Of a stretch of 64,000 bases of DNA, positions 36,601-60,250 are shown in pieces (the stretch's first letter is position 1; each line of letters opens with the position of its first letter). The translations under genes and the position numbers were made by a program. Source of the stretch: Paralichthys olivaceus (Eukaryota > Chordata > Actinopteri > Pleuronectiformes > Paralichthyidae); NCBI RefSeq assembly GCF_024713975.1, contig NC_091094.1, positions 24,824,501-24,888,500 on the forward strand. Direction: 5' to 3'. Under the pieces are notes generated by a model. That model saw only the letters and a list, made by a program, of their open reading frames with translations, did not search any database and had not been told where the DNA came from.

Positions 36601-36639
36601 CAAGGCGAACACCATGCGGATCACTTTAGGTTTCCTCAT
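18675..36639 (-). CDS. chst13: Carbohydrate (chondroitin 4) sulfotransferase 13
   Basis: Golgi type II membrane enzyme of the HNK-1/CHST8-14 sulfotransferase family; it transfers sulfate from PAPS to position 4 of GalNAc in chondroitin. Three coding exons on the minus strand: 36639-36546, 25539-25460 and 19520-18675 (94+80+846 nt, 339 aa; human CHST13 is 341). Exon 1 gives a basic start and a signal anchor (about residues 9-25, [17 protein letters not shown]). Exon 2 gives the stem with [14 protein letters not shown]. Exon 3 holds the catalytic domain: the 5'-phosphosulfate site at [13 protein letters not shown] (107-119) and the 3'-phosphate site at [17 protein letters not shown] (171-187), then REEPFNEHW and HPC motifs. 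Possible N-glycosylation sites are NIS and NYT near the C-terminus. CHST11 is a close paralogue; txnrd3 and slc41a3 as neighbours favour CHST13. Donors are GT and acceptors AG, with a single frame throughout. Confidence 0.93.
21230..21830. repeat. Dispersed repeat C, interrupted copy
   Basis: Starts with GTACTCAAGTAAA-type sequence and ends with CTTAAGTAC-type sequence. It matches 42560-43015 block by block, including GGCGGGGTCTAATGTT, CTGATTGGATCA and AACAATGTGA. The match is broken only by the insert at 21421-21542. Confidence 0.8.
21421..21542 (+). mobile_element. Retroposon 3' end (LINE or SINE tail) nested in repeat C
   Basis: The 122-bp insert is flanked by a 7-bp duplication, AATGTTC, at 21414-21420 and 21543-21549. 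It ends in AAATAAAATTGAATTGAATT-type sequence, the 3' tail of a common fish retroposon. A near-identical tail lies inverted at 37408-37500. Confidence 0.85.
26270..26650 (+). repeat. Dispersed repeat, copy 2 (related to 3400-3720)
   Basis: See 3400-3720. This copy includes CTTTCACACATGCACAA and GCGGAGGATCTCACATTGG. It keeps a 150-codon frame open, but the frame has no recognisable motif. Confidence 0.5.
27619..27686. repeat. (TG)34 microsatellite
   Basis: An uninterrupted TG run of 68 bases, the longest in the window and probably length-polymorphic. Confidence 0.97.
28500..28764 (-). mobile_element. MITE family B, truncated copy
   Basis: Inverted relative to the full copy at 51003-51567. 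It keeps the terminus ACACACTGTACCT followed by TTAA (28765-28768), and internal blocks such as AAACTGTGG (reverse) and GGTGAGGTGAGGGGTGTTCA. The far end is lost near 28500. Confidence 0.8.
33765..33968 (-). mobile_element. tRNA-derived SINE
   Basis: On the minus strand it begins GGCTGTGGCTCAGGAGATAG (A-box-like) and has GGTTTGATCTC (B-box-like) about 45 bases on. It then shares a body with 57265-57520 and 37700-37790: CTGAACCCCAAAT, CGCCCCTGACGGCTGTG and an ATGTATGAT tail region. Confidence 0.7.
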
Positions 36640-37130
36640 CCTGAGTCTCTGGACACGACCGAGGATCCGAGCCGAGTCCTGCCGGGGATCATGCGAGGAG
36701 GAGGGGGCTGTTTTTGGCTCTGATGGTGGTCCGGTGGTGTCTATTTAATGACGGACAGGAGCATGGATCCGGCTCTCTGACCTCTGCTGCTCCTCAGCCC
36801 CCTGTACATGCTGACATAGTCCGCTCCAAGAGGCGCAGCAGCGGGGGAGCAGAGGAGCCGGGCAGCGGACTGTCCGTCTCTGGTGTGGCCGGCAGAGGAG
36901 CGCTCTGAGGCGGCTGTGAGCACCGAGCTGTGGACCGAGCTCAGGCCGCCGCTCTGTGTGGGTTAAGGGGGGATTTGTGTGGCACAGCCCGCGTTTGGGT
37001 CCCTGGTTTAACCCTCTCTATGCAAACACAGGTCTGAGTGTGCAGACACTCACCAGGCTGAGCTGGAGCCACATCACGGCTTCACCTTTCCGGTACGAGC
37101 TTTCAAAATAAAGCCCACACACTGGCTGCA
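36640..37130 (-). promoter_or_regulatory. chst13 5' UTR and promoter region, GC-rich
   Basis: The stretch upstream of the chst13 ATG on the minus strand is much richer in G, C and CpG than the flanks between about 36640 and 37020, consistent with a CpG-island promoter. No TATA box was identified with confidence. Confidence 0.5.
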
Positions 37131-37252
37131 GGCAATCAGATATCTATGCCAGTCTAAATAAACTGTGAGAATATTGATTTCTGAGTTTGGCTTCTCTCTC
37201 ACTGACAGGACCTAAAAACCTGGAGCAATTAACAATTAGACCTAAGGAACTC

Positions 37253-37385
37253 AATCAATCAATCCAAATTTTATTTGTGTAGCCCATATTCACAAATCAC
37301 AAATCTTCTCATAGGGCTTCACAAGGTGCATCGTCTTCTGTCCTTAACCCTCAACTAGAGTAAGGAAAAACTACAAAAAAAGAAC
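37253..37385 (-). repeat. Retroposon 3' end, type 2
   Basis: Begins AATCAATCAATCCAAATTTT, followed by a block with TCACAAATC and CATAGGGCTTCACA and then GAGTAAGGAAAAACT. This arrangement is a familiar fish LINE-derived end, inverted here. Confidence 0.6.
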
Positions 37386-37407
37386 AACCTATAAAACCAT
37401 TATTCAA

Positions 37408-37500
37408 GACAATTCAATTCAATTTTATTCGTATAGCGCCAAATCATAATATACATTATCTCAAGGCACTTTACATAGAAGGTCAAGACCTTAAAATCTA
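37408..37500 (-). repeat. Retroposon 3' end, type 1, inverted
   Basis: Reverse complement of the tail at 21449-21542: AATTCAATTCAATTTTATTC, then GCGCCAAATCATAATATACA and AAGGCACTTTACATAGAAGG. Confidence 0.85.
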
Positions 37501-37699
37501 GTCAATTATTCAACTGATACAATAGAAAAAATCTTTTCACAAAGACCATCATTGCTCATACATGCGAAGGCTGAAAACAGTTGATCCTAAAGCTTTGGAT
37601 CTGATTAAATCAACTATACTACTGAATATACACGTAAACATTGGTTTCCAGCTGAAGAAAGTGGTTTGTTTAAATGTATTTGATCCCATTCCGCATGTC

Positions 37700-37790
37700 C
37701 AAGTGTCCTTGGGTAATATACTGAAGCCCAAATCGCCCCTGACGACTGTGCTGGCAGTGTGTTGGTGATGTATGATGGTGATTATGACTC
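37700..37790 (+). repeat. SINE fragment (body of the 33765-33968 family)
   Basis: Contains CTGAAGCCCAAATCGCCCCT and GTGATGTATGATG as in the other two copies; the tRNA-like head is absent. Confidence 0.65.
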
Positions 37791-40700
37791 TACCCATGTA
37801 ATAATTTGTTTAAATCAATGGATGTAGCCGAAGCATATTTACTCATATACACTAGTCTACTTTATTAGTATACTGATGATTACTTAGTGTTTCTATTAGT
37901 GCTAATATGTAGGTCTAAATCACATTATCAAAAGAAATAGTGTAGCCTTCTTTTGCTCTACTCACAGATAATGTTTCTACCAACAAAATTGTATAATTTA
38001 TAGTATAGCATGCTCATGCACATCTTAAAATGATGCAGTGGTGTCAATCGATGGCTCCAGGGACAATATTCAAATGCTGCTGCAACACTTTTATTGTCCT
38101 TGAATGAAGGCCTTGTACATGTAATGCAGTATTTTACTCAGTATTAGGGGGAGAACAGGGTATGATTTTTACATTTGATCATTTTACTGCAAAACAGAAG
38201 TGTACTTGTTTCAAACAATAGTTATATACCCGAGGTTTTTATGTACCCATGGAAATTAAAACAAGTTATCCAATTATTATGGTTTTAGAACAATGACCCA
38301 TGAAAAAAAGCTGTTAAACATGTTACTTAAACATTTTAGTGAAGGAATAAACTTTGATTTTTTGTGTTAGCTACATAAAGAATGTATGTGGACATGTACT
38401 TTTGTGTACGTGCATCATGTTTGTTTGGCTTTAATTTTACATCAGTCAACAAGTTATTTATGACATTAACATTGCAACACTTACAACAGTGATCAAACAT
38501 CAACATGAACTTACAACAGTGACACAGTGTACATGTACATATGCACGTCTATGTATGTGTGTGTGTTTATGAGTGCAGTGAACAATGACTGACCATTGGC
38601 TCAATTTACACCAAAAATTTGATTTCCTAGACCATATGTCAAGTAATGCAGTATTCTGCTTTTATTTTGAAGCCAAAATAAAGGCATATCCGCTATAAGT
38701 CAACATTTCTCTTGTTTTCTTTACACAGCTTTAGTGCCCCAAATATCAACCTTAGTCCAAACTGTGACAAACTGATGGATTGGTGTGTAGTGAAGACTTC
38801 TGCTGGTGATTTCACTGTTAAATCCTCTTTGCATGTGCATGCTTTTATTTTATTTATTTATATTTTTACATTTCTAATTATTTATTCCTCGCCCTCATGC
38901 TGAATTGGCTGAATTCCTCATTCAACTATGACACACACACACAAAAGCACACATGCTGAGCTGAAACACAAATAAAAGTAAATGACAAAGGTCAGGTTAC
39001 GATAAACTCTTATTTAGGAAACATATATATATATTTAGCTGTGGACTATATACCACACAGACACTTTCTATTATATGATGACTTTTACAAATAGTACATT
39101 ATACATATTATAATACATATTCCATTTAAACAATGAAGCATTTCTGCTGCAATTCACAGATGTGAGAGTTTATCTGCTTGATATGTTGTGTGTCCTTTTC
39201 ACCGCACACTGTTGAAGCTGCTGCCACAGTCACCCTCTGTTATAATCTGTCAAGGATTATACAGGAAATTCCTTTCTCCCAATCCTCCCTGTTTTAAGAG
39301 ATAAATGATGAGATGAGTCTGATTGGAACAAAGTTCAACCAAACCAGAGACTTTTGATCCACTTAGGATTTGGCTCTTGCACAATGTGTTCAACTGAAGT
39401 AAATGTAGAACAAAAAGTCATAAAACACAGAAATCCATTTGGCCCTCGTTGTATTGGAGGCATCTCAGGGAGAATAACCTCCACGGGGGAGAGCGCATGA
39501 CTGTAGCGAAGCCGTCAAGGTTTGACTTTAATCTGGCGTGTGAGACAACTGTAAACCTTCAGGCCCAGACAGGGGTGAACCAGTCAGCCTCCTGTGGCTC
39601 TGTCCATCTCAAGTCACTACCCTAAGTTCAGCTAATTAGAGCGGAGAGCACTTCCTGCTGAGCTGCCTTTAACCTGCGACCTCCCCTGCATTCCTCAGGC
39701 CTGTCTTCCCGCGCATCGCCGATCAGATCCCTGGGAGAAGTCAGGATGAGTTAGGAGCCACGCGACTGATCAAACCCCAGGCCTGATGGTAAGACGGTGT
39801 GAAGCCTGTCAGTGTTTACTGTCTGAGAACGGAATGATGGGTAACCGTCTGAGGGTTGGGACTGGCCAGGAGTCAGGGCACATTCCCTCTAGGGACTGAC
39901 CGATCAAACAGAGTCAATGCATGGTCAAAGGTTACAGATCTGCCAGTTTGAATCTAAAGTCAGTGAGAAAAGTCTAAAAAGATTAAAACTGACTTTATTT
40001 TCCTCCAAATGTGAACAGAAACTAAACAGGCGTACCCGGCACACACCCTGGGGCCCAGAGGGAGATGCAGAACGACCACAGAGAGACGCAAAATGACTAC
40101 AAATAGATGCAAAATTGGTCTTAGTGGCGCAATATGTTCCCAACTGCTTATTAGGAGAAGGCTGGTGGAAAAATGGCATAGAGCTCAGTGCCGCAGACAG
40201 ATATATGAGGTTATGAAATTGGCTCAAAACTATCAGGAGCTTCTGTCTGGGAAAATTATTTTAACTCAAAAGTAAAAACATTTGGCAGAAGAAACAAACA
40301 GAAACAAACAAATGAAAGATAAGATTAAATGACAGTTAACAGCAAAAGAGGGAAACAGGTAAATTAATAATGACAATTGTCTGAAAGAAATATCTACTTT
40401 CACAAATATCAAAAAATTAAAGCGAAATAAACCTACAATTATCGTTCATTCATTATTTGAGATTTAAGATAAAAAAGGAAATACATTAAAAAAGGAAATC
40501 TGCCTAACCTGAAAATTGTCGAAAAATCGAATTGTTTTTGTTCTAAAGGAATGCTGCTGATGTCTAAAACTAAAATTTACAACCACAATGATCCTTCAGG
40601 GGTTTTTTCTGTGCTTCTTGATGAAGCAGCAAGCTGAGGCAATGTAAACATTCCAGCCCACTTCCCTGCGGGGAGAAGGATGGATGCTACTTCTCCAAAT

Positions 40701-42559
40701 CACAGTACAAAGACATTTTCTAGTGGTAAACTTGATGTATTGTATTGAAAGATTAGGTTGTACATTTGGTTAAATATTTGGAAATCATAGATAGGTCATA
40801 CTTTATAGAACCAAGCAACTATATTTCATTCAAACTTCTTCCTCATAACACTGTCTGATGTGTCTATTAAGACGTTCAAACATCCCTTCAGGATCTGACA
40901 GACTGTTCACACTGTGACATTATAGTTAAGCATGATCTTATCTAGTATCTTGAAGAGTAAGCACACACAGAATAATACATAAAATGGTTTTGCTTCCTCG
41001 ATTATTTTCTAGAGCTGATGATAGATGTGACTGAATCACACCAGAAAGGAAAAGTTTTATCCATCAGCCAGGTTCTCCTGAGTTTGCTGCAGAACACATA
41101 CAGCTTATTGAAAAAGGCTTAATCTGTTGTGTTGTTCTAGAAATGTGAAATAATTAATTATTATGAAATAATTTTCATCATTAGTGACCCAATTCAAATG
41201 GTATTTACATCCGACTCTGTCTACCTGTGTCATTTGGAATCAAGTCTCAAAAGCTATGAGTAATATTCATGATACCCAGAGGATAAACCATAAAAACTTT
41301 ACTGATCCCCAACGTTCTCCTCTTACGCCATCGTCAGGTCAAATGTTAGTCCAATAGTTTAGCCATGGTCTCGTCATGTCGGCAGACTGGGAGAGGAGGG
41401 ATGGGATGTTCTTTTTCTGATTATTTCTCCTTGTCTAAATCTGGTGTCTACACTACCCAAAATACAATTCAACCACCCTCAGTTTGAGAGTGTTATCGTC
41501 GAGCCTCTGACCCTCAAGCAGAGAGGAGGTGCAGGTTCTGGTGAGCTCACTTCTGTTTAACACCCCTCAGATTTTCATCATTTTCAAACGTGTAGTCTGA
41601 TCAGCCACAACTGCAAGTGATGACATCACTGCAGGTGAGTTGTGGCTCCCTCTGGAACCATTACGACTCGTCATCCCTCCACAGCGACAGCCACGGCTGG
41701 AGGTGTTATGTTTTCCGGTCTCAGGAATGTCGTGTGGAAAATTTAGCACAAATGTTCACTTGAGTCAAATTCAAGTTGAGTGTGACCTCATGAAACACAA
41801 GCCGTGAGACAAGGATGGATAATTCTCTAATTAGGACAAATTAGACTTAATACCTCCTTTTGAATTCCTTCAGACTTTACTACACACAATACATTACACG
41901 ACAGTGGACGGACATGGATGTAAACTGCAGTTGTCAGTATTTCTAGATTTACACATGCAGAGGTACTCCTCAACACCTGTAAACTGAGTTTCGATATGTA
42001 AAACCGACCGAGTTACCCTTTATTATACAGCCCTTGATAAATGAATGGATGGATAAAATAAAAGCAAAGTAACAGAGGATAGTGAACGTCAGGGGACCAG
42101 ATCAGTTCCCCTGCATGTTTCTGTCCCCTCTGTCCTACAGCTGGGTGGTGTATGGGACATGAGGGGTCAGTGACAGAGTGCAGGGAGATCAGATCTGTAT
42201 TCTCTATCTGACACGAGTCCAAATCTCAACTCCCAGCTGGAGAGACATTTTACAAGCAGCGAGCCCTCCTCTCAACATTCATTACAAACACATTGTCTGC
42301 AGCAGAGGAGGAGGAGGAGGCACATGCTGCTTTACAGGGAACATAATGTACAAAAGAGCAGAGGACAGCAAAAGTACAATCAGTGCAAATGAAGACGAGA
42401 CAGAGCCTGGTTTACATGTCAGCTGAATTATTGTAACTCATTTTGGTTTGGTCAGCAGGAAGTGGTGCTTTGAAGACGTAAAGCTCAAATGCATGTTATG
42501 TTGTTAATTCTGTCACGCTGTCGTGAAACATACTGTTGAGCAGCGATAGAGGAAGAACT

Positions 42560-43015
42560 GGAACACATTACTCAAGTTAAAGTGCAAATCAATTGACAAA
42601 AATGCTCTCAAGTAAAAGTAAAAGTACCACATTAACTTTTTGATTTGAGCAAAAGTACTTAAAAGTAAATGTACATAACATTCTTGTTCATCCATACCAA
42701 GTGTAGCCTATTCACTAATGCAACAGTAGTCAACATCATTATAGTTGAGACTCAGCCTCCTCTGATCCATTTCACTTTCTTCTTCACCTGTCATGCTGCT
42801 GCTGCAGGAGGCGGGGTCTAATGTTACCTGCCTGCACTGATTGGATCAGTGGAACAATCCCCCTCTGGTCATAGATTACTTTAAAAAATATAAAAAAAAC
42901 AATGTGAACATGTACTGCAATGCATTATGAATAAGTAGTGCAGTAGAAAGTACAGATGTTGGATGATATATGTAGTGGAGTAAAAGTGGAAAGTGCCTGA
43001 AAGTAAATCTACTAG
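42560..43015. repeat. Dispersed repeat C, uninterrupted copy
   Basis: The undisturbed partner of 21230-21830. Both ends carry AGTAAAAGTA-type blocks common to a widespread fish repeat. Confidence 0.8.
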
Positions 43016-44734
43016 TAAGACTGAGCTGCCACCTAGAGGCTGATGACTGTCAGCAGCAGCAGAGTGGATACAACCATAGAGAGAACAAGCTGAGAGTTGA
43101 GTCCCAGTAGCTGGAGCTCATCACTGTTGTCATACAACTCGTGTTTTATTTTAAATCAACACATTATTAAATACTGAACTGGATCAAGAGCCCAGATCTT
43201 CTCCCTAATGCATAGCGCCTACATAAACACGTGCATAAATTACAGCAGCCAGACTTCTCACTAAATCTACTCAGAGAAAATATTTTGGCTTCTCCTCATT
43301 AGCTTCCAGTAAATAGAATAGATTTTTAGATTTCACTGCTGTTTTTTAAGGCCCGTTCAGGACTTGTATCTTAGTACATTTCAAATCTTATGACATCTGG
43401 GCCCGGTCGTAACTATTCCAGCTGAGGACCAGAGGTGACCTGAGGAGATCTGTCTATAATCTTCTGATCCTCTTTTAAATCTCTCTTAAACTTTAAAGGT
43501 GTGCTTACCCCTTGTTTTTACTCTTCTCTCATTTGTAACACTTTTTAGTTTTGGAAATGTGCTCTAATGCTGCACGATCTTCCGATTGATTTTAACTTAT
43601 CTTGTAAAATACCTTGTAACCGTGTTTTAAAGGTGTTATATAGGCAAAGTAATCTGGGAGACCATACCGCTAGCTTCTGTATTAAATGATAATTGAGTAA
43701 TGATAAAAATTAATGCATTGATTAAATCAGTTAATGAAGATGTACATTTAGAGCAAAGCCATGAATAAAAGTTTAATAAAAGATACATGTGTAATGGAGT
43801 CACTGATCTCAGGTCATAAGCTCCCTAGCTCATATAAAAACAGTGTACATTTTAGTTATTGATTTAATTCTTCATTATGTTTGAAATGAAGGAGGTTTTC
43901 TGATTTCTTCTGTTGTGTTTGAAATGGCCTTGTCCATCTTTACCCACTCTCCTGATTCTTACAGGAAATGAATCAAGCATTTCCATGTAAAACCACTCCT
44001 GACTGTCAGTATCCTATTAATCAATAACCATGTTAAAGAGCAATGTGAGAGCAGTTATGTATGTAGTGTGTATCACGCTGGTTAAACATTGGCAGTGAGG
44101 ACAATGCAAAGACATTTTATTCTCATTATTGCTCCACAGTTAATATATGTGTGATTCGATTACATAACAGTTGGTTTCACCAGTGGCCCGTGCTGCTCGG
44201 TGGTGATAAGAAGTTTGTTGAAACCGTCGAGTCATTGTGACTTCATCATGTCAGCGAAGGCTCCAGTTTCCTTCTGGCAACTTCCAAGACATGATTTCCT
44301 GACCGCCTTCACCCACAGAGGATTGTCTGGAGCAGGAGTCAATGAAAGCTAAATAGTCTTTTAAATGTCATATTACTATTACAAAGGTTATAAGTTTACC
44401 ACAGATGGAAAATATCATAAGCCAAATACAGGGATATAAAAGATCAAGTTATATACCACAGGAAGAGACAAGACAAGCCTGCACTGGTTTGTCTTCTTTT
44501 GGTTTGCAACATTGGCACTTTTGAATGTCACTTCCTTATCTATGGCTGGTTGAGTAAAAAAAAGATTTCGTTTTTGCAACATGTGTTTGTTGGTTGTTGC
44601 AAGATTTTCTCAGAAATACAGTTGAAACGTACTCAACTGGGTTGTTTGATTTATTTTCAGAGCATGTTTTTGCAATGTCCCTGTGATCTTTGACAGACTG
44701 TGGTTATTTTTTAATGTTATCAGGACATTTTCCC

Positions 44735-45080
44735 ACTCAAACATGCAAAACAACCACAAACATATGTAAAGGCAAAGAGGTGCACCACAAAGATGCAAAT
44801 CAACCAAAAGTGACAAAATAGCACCACAAAATTAAACAGAACCTCGTAAAGATAGTCCACAATGAGGTGTGAAATGACCACGAACATGCAGAACTACTGA
44901 AGATTTGCAAATACAAAGAGATGCAAAACATAGACAACTGGGTGCACAAAGGAGAAGCACACAAAGCGACAACAAAAACATGCAAAACGGCCACAAAAAC
45001 ATGCAAAACGGCCACAAATGGATGCAAAACTACAGACTCATTTACATTAACAAGACACAGAAAGACTAAAGAGACACAAA
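44735..45080. repeat. Degenerate ACAAA / GATGCAAAAC tandem repeat
   Basis: Variants of CACAAAGATGCAAAAC and ACATGCAAAACGGCCAC recur many times. A shorter block of the same kind lies at 40060-40115. The long reverse-strand frames here are by-products of this repeat. Confidence 0.7.
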
Positions 45081-45569
45081 ATAAACATTACTAAAAACAA
45101 ATTAAAAAAACTCAAGACAACGATAACAAGATTATTATGTACCCTTTACACTGAATTTAATCCACAGAAGTGTATGTAGCTCCTCCTCCTCTGTTAACAC
45201 ACACACAAATCTGGGAATTAAAAGTAAGATGATGTTTTATTCCAATATCCAAATTTACAGTTATAAGTCTCTGATATAATAATGAGGCCATCATGACGTT
45301 GAGGTAAGATTTTTCCCTTGAATATATACTGAAATGCATATACAGTGTATTCAGGTTATATGGACTCACAAGAAGCTGTTTAAAAAGGCAAGTTTGGGGA
45401 AATCAAATAAATTCAGTGGACCGTTCAGTCACAGCTCAGAGTTCTGTTACAGCTTTGTACGTGCGGCCTCAACATGTGAACAGGCCTGTTTGTGTGTGAG
45501 CTAGAATAACACACACCGTTGAATCAGTTATCTCATTTCACTGACAGATTGTCCTAAAGTACTGTACAG

Positions 45570-45930
45570 TACTGCACTGTGGTTGTATGCCTCCGCGGAC
45601 CAGTGCAGTATTTTTTTCATCGAAAGGTCACTGTTCCCTTTGACAACTGAAACACAGCAACATGAGGCCATTGTGACCTTGACCTTTGACCTCCAGGCAC
45701 TAAAATCAAGTGAGTTAATCCTTGACTCCAAGTGAATGTTTTTGCCGAATGTGAAAGGATTCCTTCACAACAAATTCTTTATGAGGTCACCGTGAGTCCA
45801 AGTGAATATTTGTACCAAATTTAAGAACATTCATTTCCATTCTTGAGATATCGCATTCGTGGGAATGGGACGGACGGACAAACCAAAAAACATAATGCAT
45901 CCTGCCACTGGCTGTCTCCGGGGCAGAGGT
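45570..45930 (+). repeat. Dispersed repeat D, copy 1
   Basis: Contains TGACCTTGACCTTTGACCTC, a GAGTCCAAGTGAATRTTTGT-type block, GAGATATCGCATTCGTG and GGGACGGACGGACAA. This order is typical of a common fish repeat. A second copy lies at about 50040-50300. Confidence 0.75.
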
Positions 45931-47754
45931 ATAAATACATGAAACCCATCAAAGCTGTAGTTGTCATGGCAGCCTGCGCAGGTGACAGCGTTTTCAGACA
46001 TGAGCCGGCGAAGCCAACAAAGGCTTCACACCAGCCCAGATGCTATTGATGAAGACCACTTGTGGAGGCTGAATGGTCCCACAGACACACGCAGGAAATG
46101 ATGCTATTATCTGTGTGCCGCTCTGATGTACATGACGTGAATAGACGACCACTTCAATGATTGTGATCCCTGTACCTGAACAGCGCTCAAAATATTCCCC
46201 CACCTCACCTCTAAACTGTGCTGCAGTGTGAGGGTCTTCAATGGGAGACAAATAAATTCAATCTAATAAAAAGTCTATTTCATGAGAGGAATAAATCTCA
46301 TCTGTTGTTTTGCATTTCTGTTGATTGTAAAAGTAGTTAATTATTTCCATTTTTTTAAAGCAGTCAGTAAATCATCATGGCATTTTCTCTGATGATACTG
46401 TCACCCTGTCATATTTTAGATTTTGTATGATTGGCTGTTGGATGAAGAAGAGACATCATTAAATAAATGAGATTTTGAAATAAAATGTGATATATAATAG
46501 TCATTGAGGAGGGGAGAGGTGTTTAGATTTTTTTAAAAACAATAAATATCAAACATAGAAAATAAAGACTAAGAATTAAGAATTTTGTAAGTTAATATTT
46601 CTTGTTTCACCATATATAGACTGTCTATTCTTCTAAATGTATCTACATCACCATTTCAATTATTGTGAACCATGGGGCATCATGTACTGTGCAAAAATCA
46701 CCACTGTGGATAACATCAAGTCACATTTATCTACTTTATCAATTTGTTAGAAGCATCTTTTTTATCAGTGGTTGTAAATCAATTAAACAAGTTTGTTGTG
46801 GACACACTTTATAACCTTAAGAAATGGAATATCCTTGACTAAAACAACAACAGTGAGAACTGTTGAATAGGGGACACACGTTACACTGGTCCTTTTTTTA
46901 AATTGAGGCCTGTCCACTATTCTAACTATATACCAGTAAGAATATATGAGAAAACAAGAACTCTGTATATAAATCATCTACCCTGTTTCACTTTCTTTAA
47001 TGATTCATAAATATGTGTTTCCACAAGTGAAGAGTCAGACAAAATGAAGGTTAACTCTTCCTTTATTAATCTTAAGAGAGAAGTAATCTACAGTGGTTTG
47101 ACACCAACGAACAAGTCGTTTATATCAATGACTAACTCACTGAGAGCACTCCGAGTACTGTCCTCTAGAAGACTGAATATATCGTTTACATACACGTGAT
47201 GCCGAGGCAAACAGAAAGATGCAACAAACAAAGCATTAAATTAATAAGAGTACAAATTTTAAGAAAATGTATTGTTTAAACAACATTCAGTACAACTCAG
47301 GTTTATTTACCATTTGATTCTATCTGAAAGTGTTGTGATGCAGCACAGCAGAGGTTTGAGTGGTGTTCACCTGCTGGCTCTTCTCTGTGCAGACTTGTTT
47401 TAAATAACCACTTTTGGCAGAGAAATGTTCTCGTCGCAGCAGAAACCCCTGGTGCCTTATCACACCAGACACAAATATTGACAGCAACATGTACATTTAT
47501 ATTATATAAAGATCCAGGAAGAGGAATGTGAGGAATGATGAAGGCTCAACATTAAATCGTCGAATACACACACACGCACCAGATGAAATCATTACGCTGC
47601 AGCAGAGTTCAGAGCCTTGCAGCCATTCAAACCATGTGTGTGCTCATTTCAATCTGTTCTACATCAGCCTGCACACCGGGTGTAAACTGGGGAGTGAATG
47701 ACAAGTGGTAGAAAGTTGGGGTTGGACGAAGGGGTTGGGACCATCAGGTGCTTC

Positions 47755-47820
47755 TGCAGAGGGACATCGATCCTGGCCCGCCTCTTTATTTGGGGTTACA
47801 GGCCAGGACGTCAAAAACAG
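47755..47820 (-). promoter_or_regulatory. Candidate SECIS element of txnrd3
   Basis: About 350 bases past the recoded UGA on the minus strand. The RNA reads UGAC, then GUCCUGGCC, UGU, AA, a C-rich loop, GGCCAGGAU and CGAU. The nine-base arms pair fully (one G-U). UGA and GA face each other to make the non-Watson-Crick quartet, and AA sits 13 nt after UGA, which fits SECIS spacing. Two oddities: the base before UGA is U rather than the usual A or G, and the apical loop contains AAUAAA, a possible poly(A) signal. No better AUGA-based fold was seen in the 3' flank. Confidence 0.5.
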
Positions 47821-48161
47821 CCCAAACACTCACACTCAAAGGGTCGTGTGTGTGTCGGAGCTCCTCTGAGAACATCACACTGGTGAAGCCCAGTAGGAAA
47901 ATCAGCAGAGTAACCCCGCTGTTCAGCGGGCTGCCCTCACATTAAACTTCCTCAGAGCTGGAGACTTGCTCAGTCTCAGCTCGGGATTCTTTCCGCCATC
48001 TCTCAGCTCGTTGGTGAACCAAAATGATTCAGACACTGGCTGTGGTGTTAGCCTTGTCCTGAGAAACAACTGCCCTGTAAAGTGAGCAGTGTGAGGTGAG
48101 GCTGAACTGTTGATGTAGAGGGGGAGTCTAACGTGAGAGCAGCCCGCTAAACGAGCAGGGT

Positions 48162-59870
<11,709 letters not shown>

Positions 59871-60250
59871 TTTCAGCGGATGTCCGTGTGCCTGCGCGGG
59901 GCAAGCCTCGAAACACGACCGACTATAGAGTGAGGGGAAGTGAAGATGACGCTGCTCCGAGTCTCTGTGTGTGGATGTTAAATGTCTTCCAGCCTCTGGG
60001 CTCTTTCTCCAGGAGCCAGCGGTAGTAAGCAGCCGGCCCGGGGCTCTCCTCTGTGGTCAGTGGCTCTTCCACCACCCGCGCCAAACCTCCCTTATTATGG
60101 GCTCCTTGTATCTGGGTGCGCTCGATCCGCGGGCCCTCGCTCACCGCCTACAACCATGATGATGACTGTGGAAGGGAGGAAGTCCGCCCGCGCGTTCGAA
60201 CTCGTGCTTCAAAACGCGCATACCCACAAAACGTCACTGGCTTGTTGATT
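59871..60250 (-). promoter_or_regulatory. txnrd3: txnrd3 5' UTR and CpG-rich promoter
   Basis: High GC with many CpGs (GCGCGTTCGAACTCGTG, CCGCCCGCGCG) directly upstream of the txnrd3 start, then an abrupt change to AT-rich sequence near 60250. It fits a housekeeping CpG-island promoter. The minus strand also has an upstream ATG (20-codon frame) near 60157 that could act as a uORF if transcribed. Confidence 0.6.

Larger units (their letters stand above)
37131..48161. other. Gene-poor stretch between chst13 and txnrd3
   Basis: No exon with splice and family support on either strand. It holds retroposon tails at 37253-37500, a SINE fragment at 37700-37790, GATGCAAAAC-type degenerate repeats at 40060-40115 and 44735-45080, repeat C at 42560-43015 and repeat D at 45570-45930. 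The segment 39470-39900 is less AT-rich and repeat-free. The last 1 kb or so is txnrd3 3' UTR. Confidence 0.6.

Noticed and set aside
44800..45027. Minus-strand frame with repeated HVFVAVL-type units
   Set aside because: Its periodicity is the GATGCAAAAC degenerate repeat read backwards; no real coding signal.
47580..47660. AUGA-containing alternatives for a SECIS (minus strand, near 47590 and 47644)
   Set aside because: The pairing partners leave loops that are too long or stems that are too weak; the 47755-47820 fold fits the spacing rules better.
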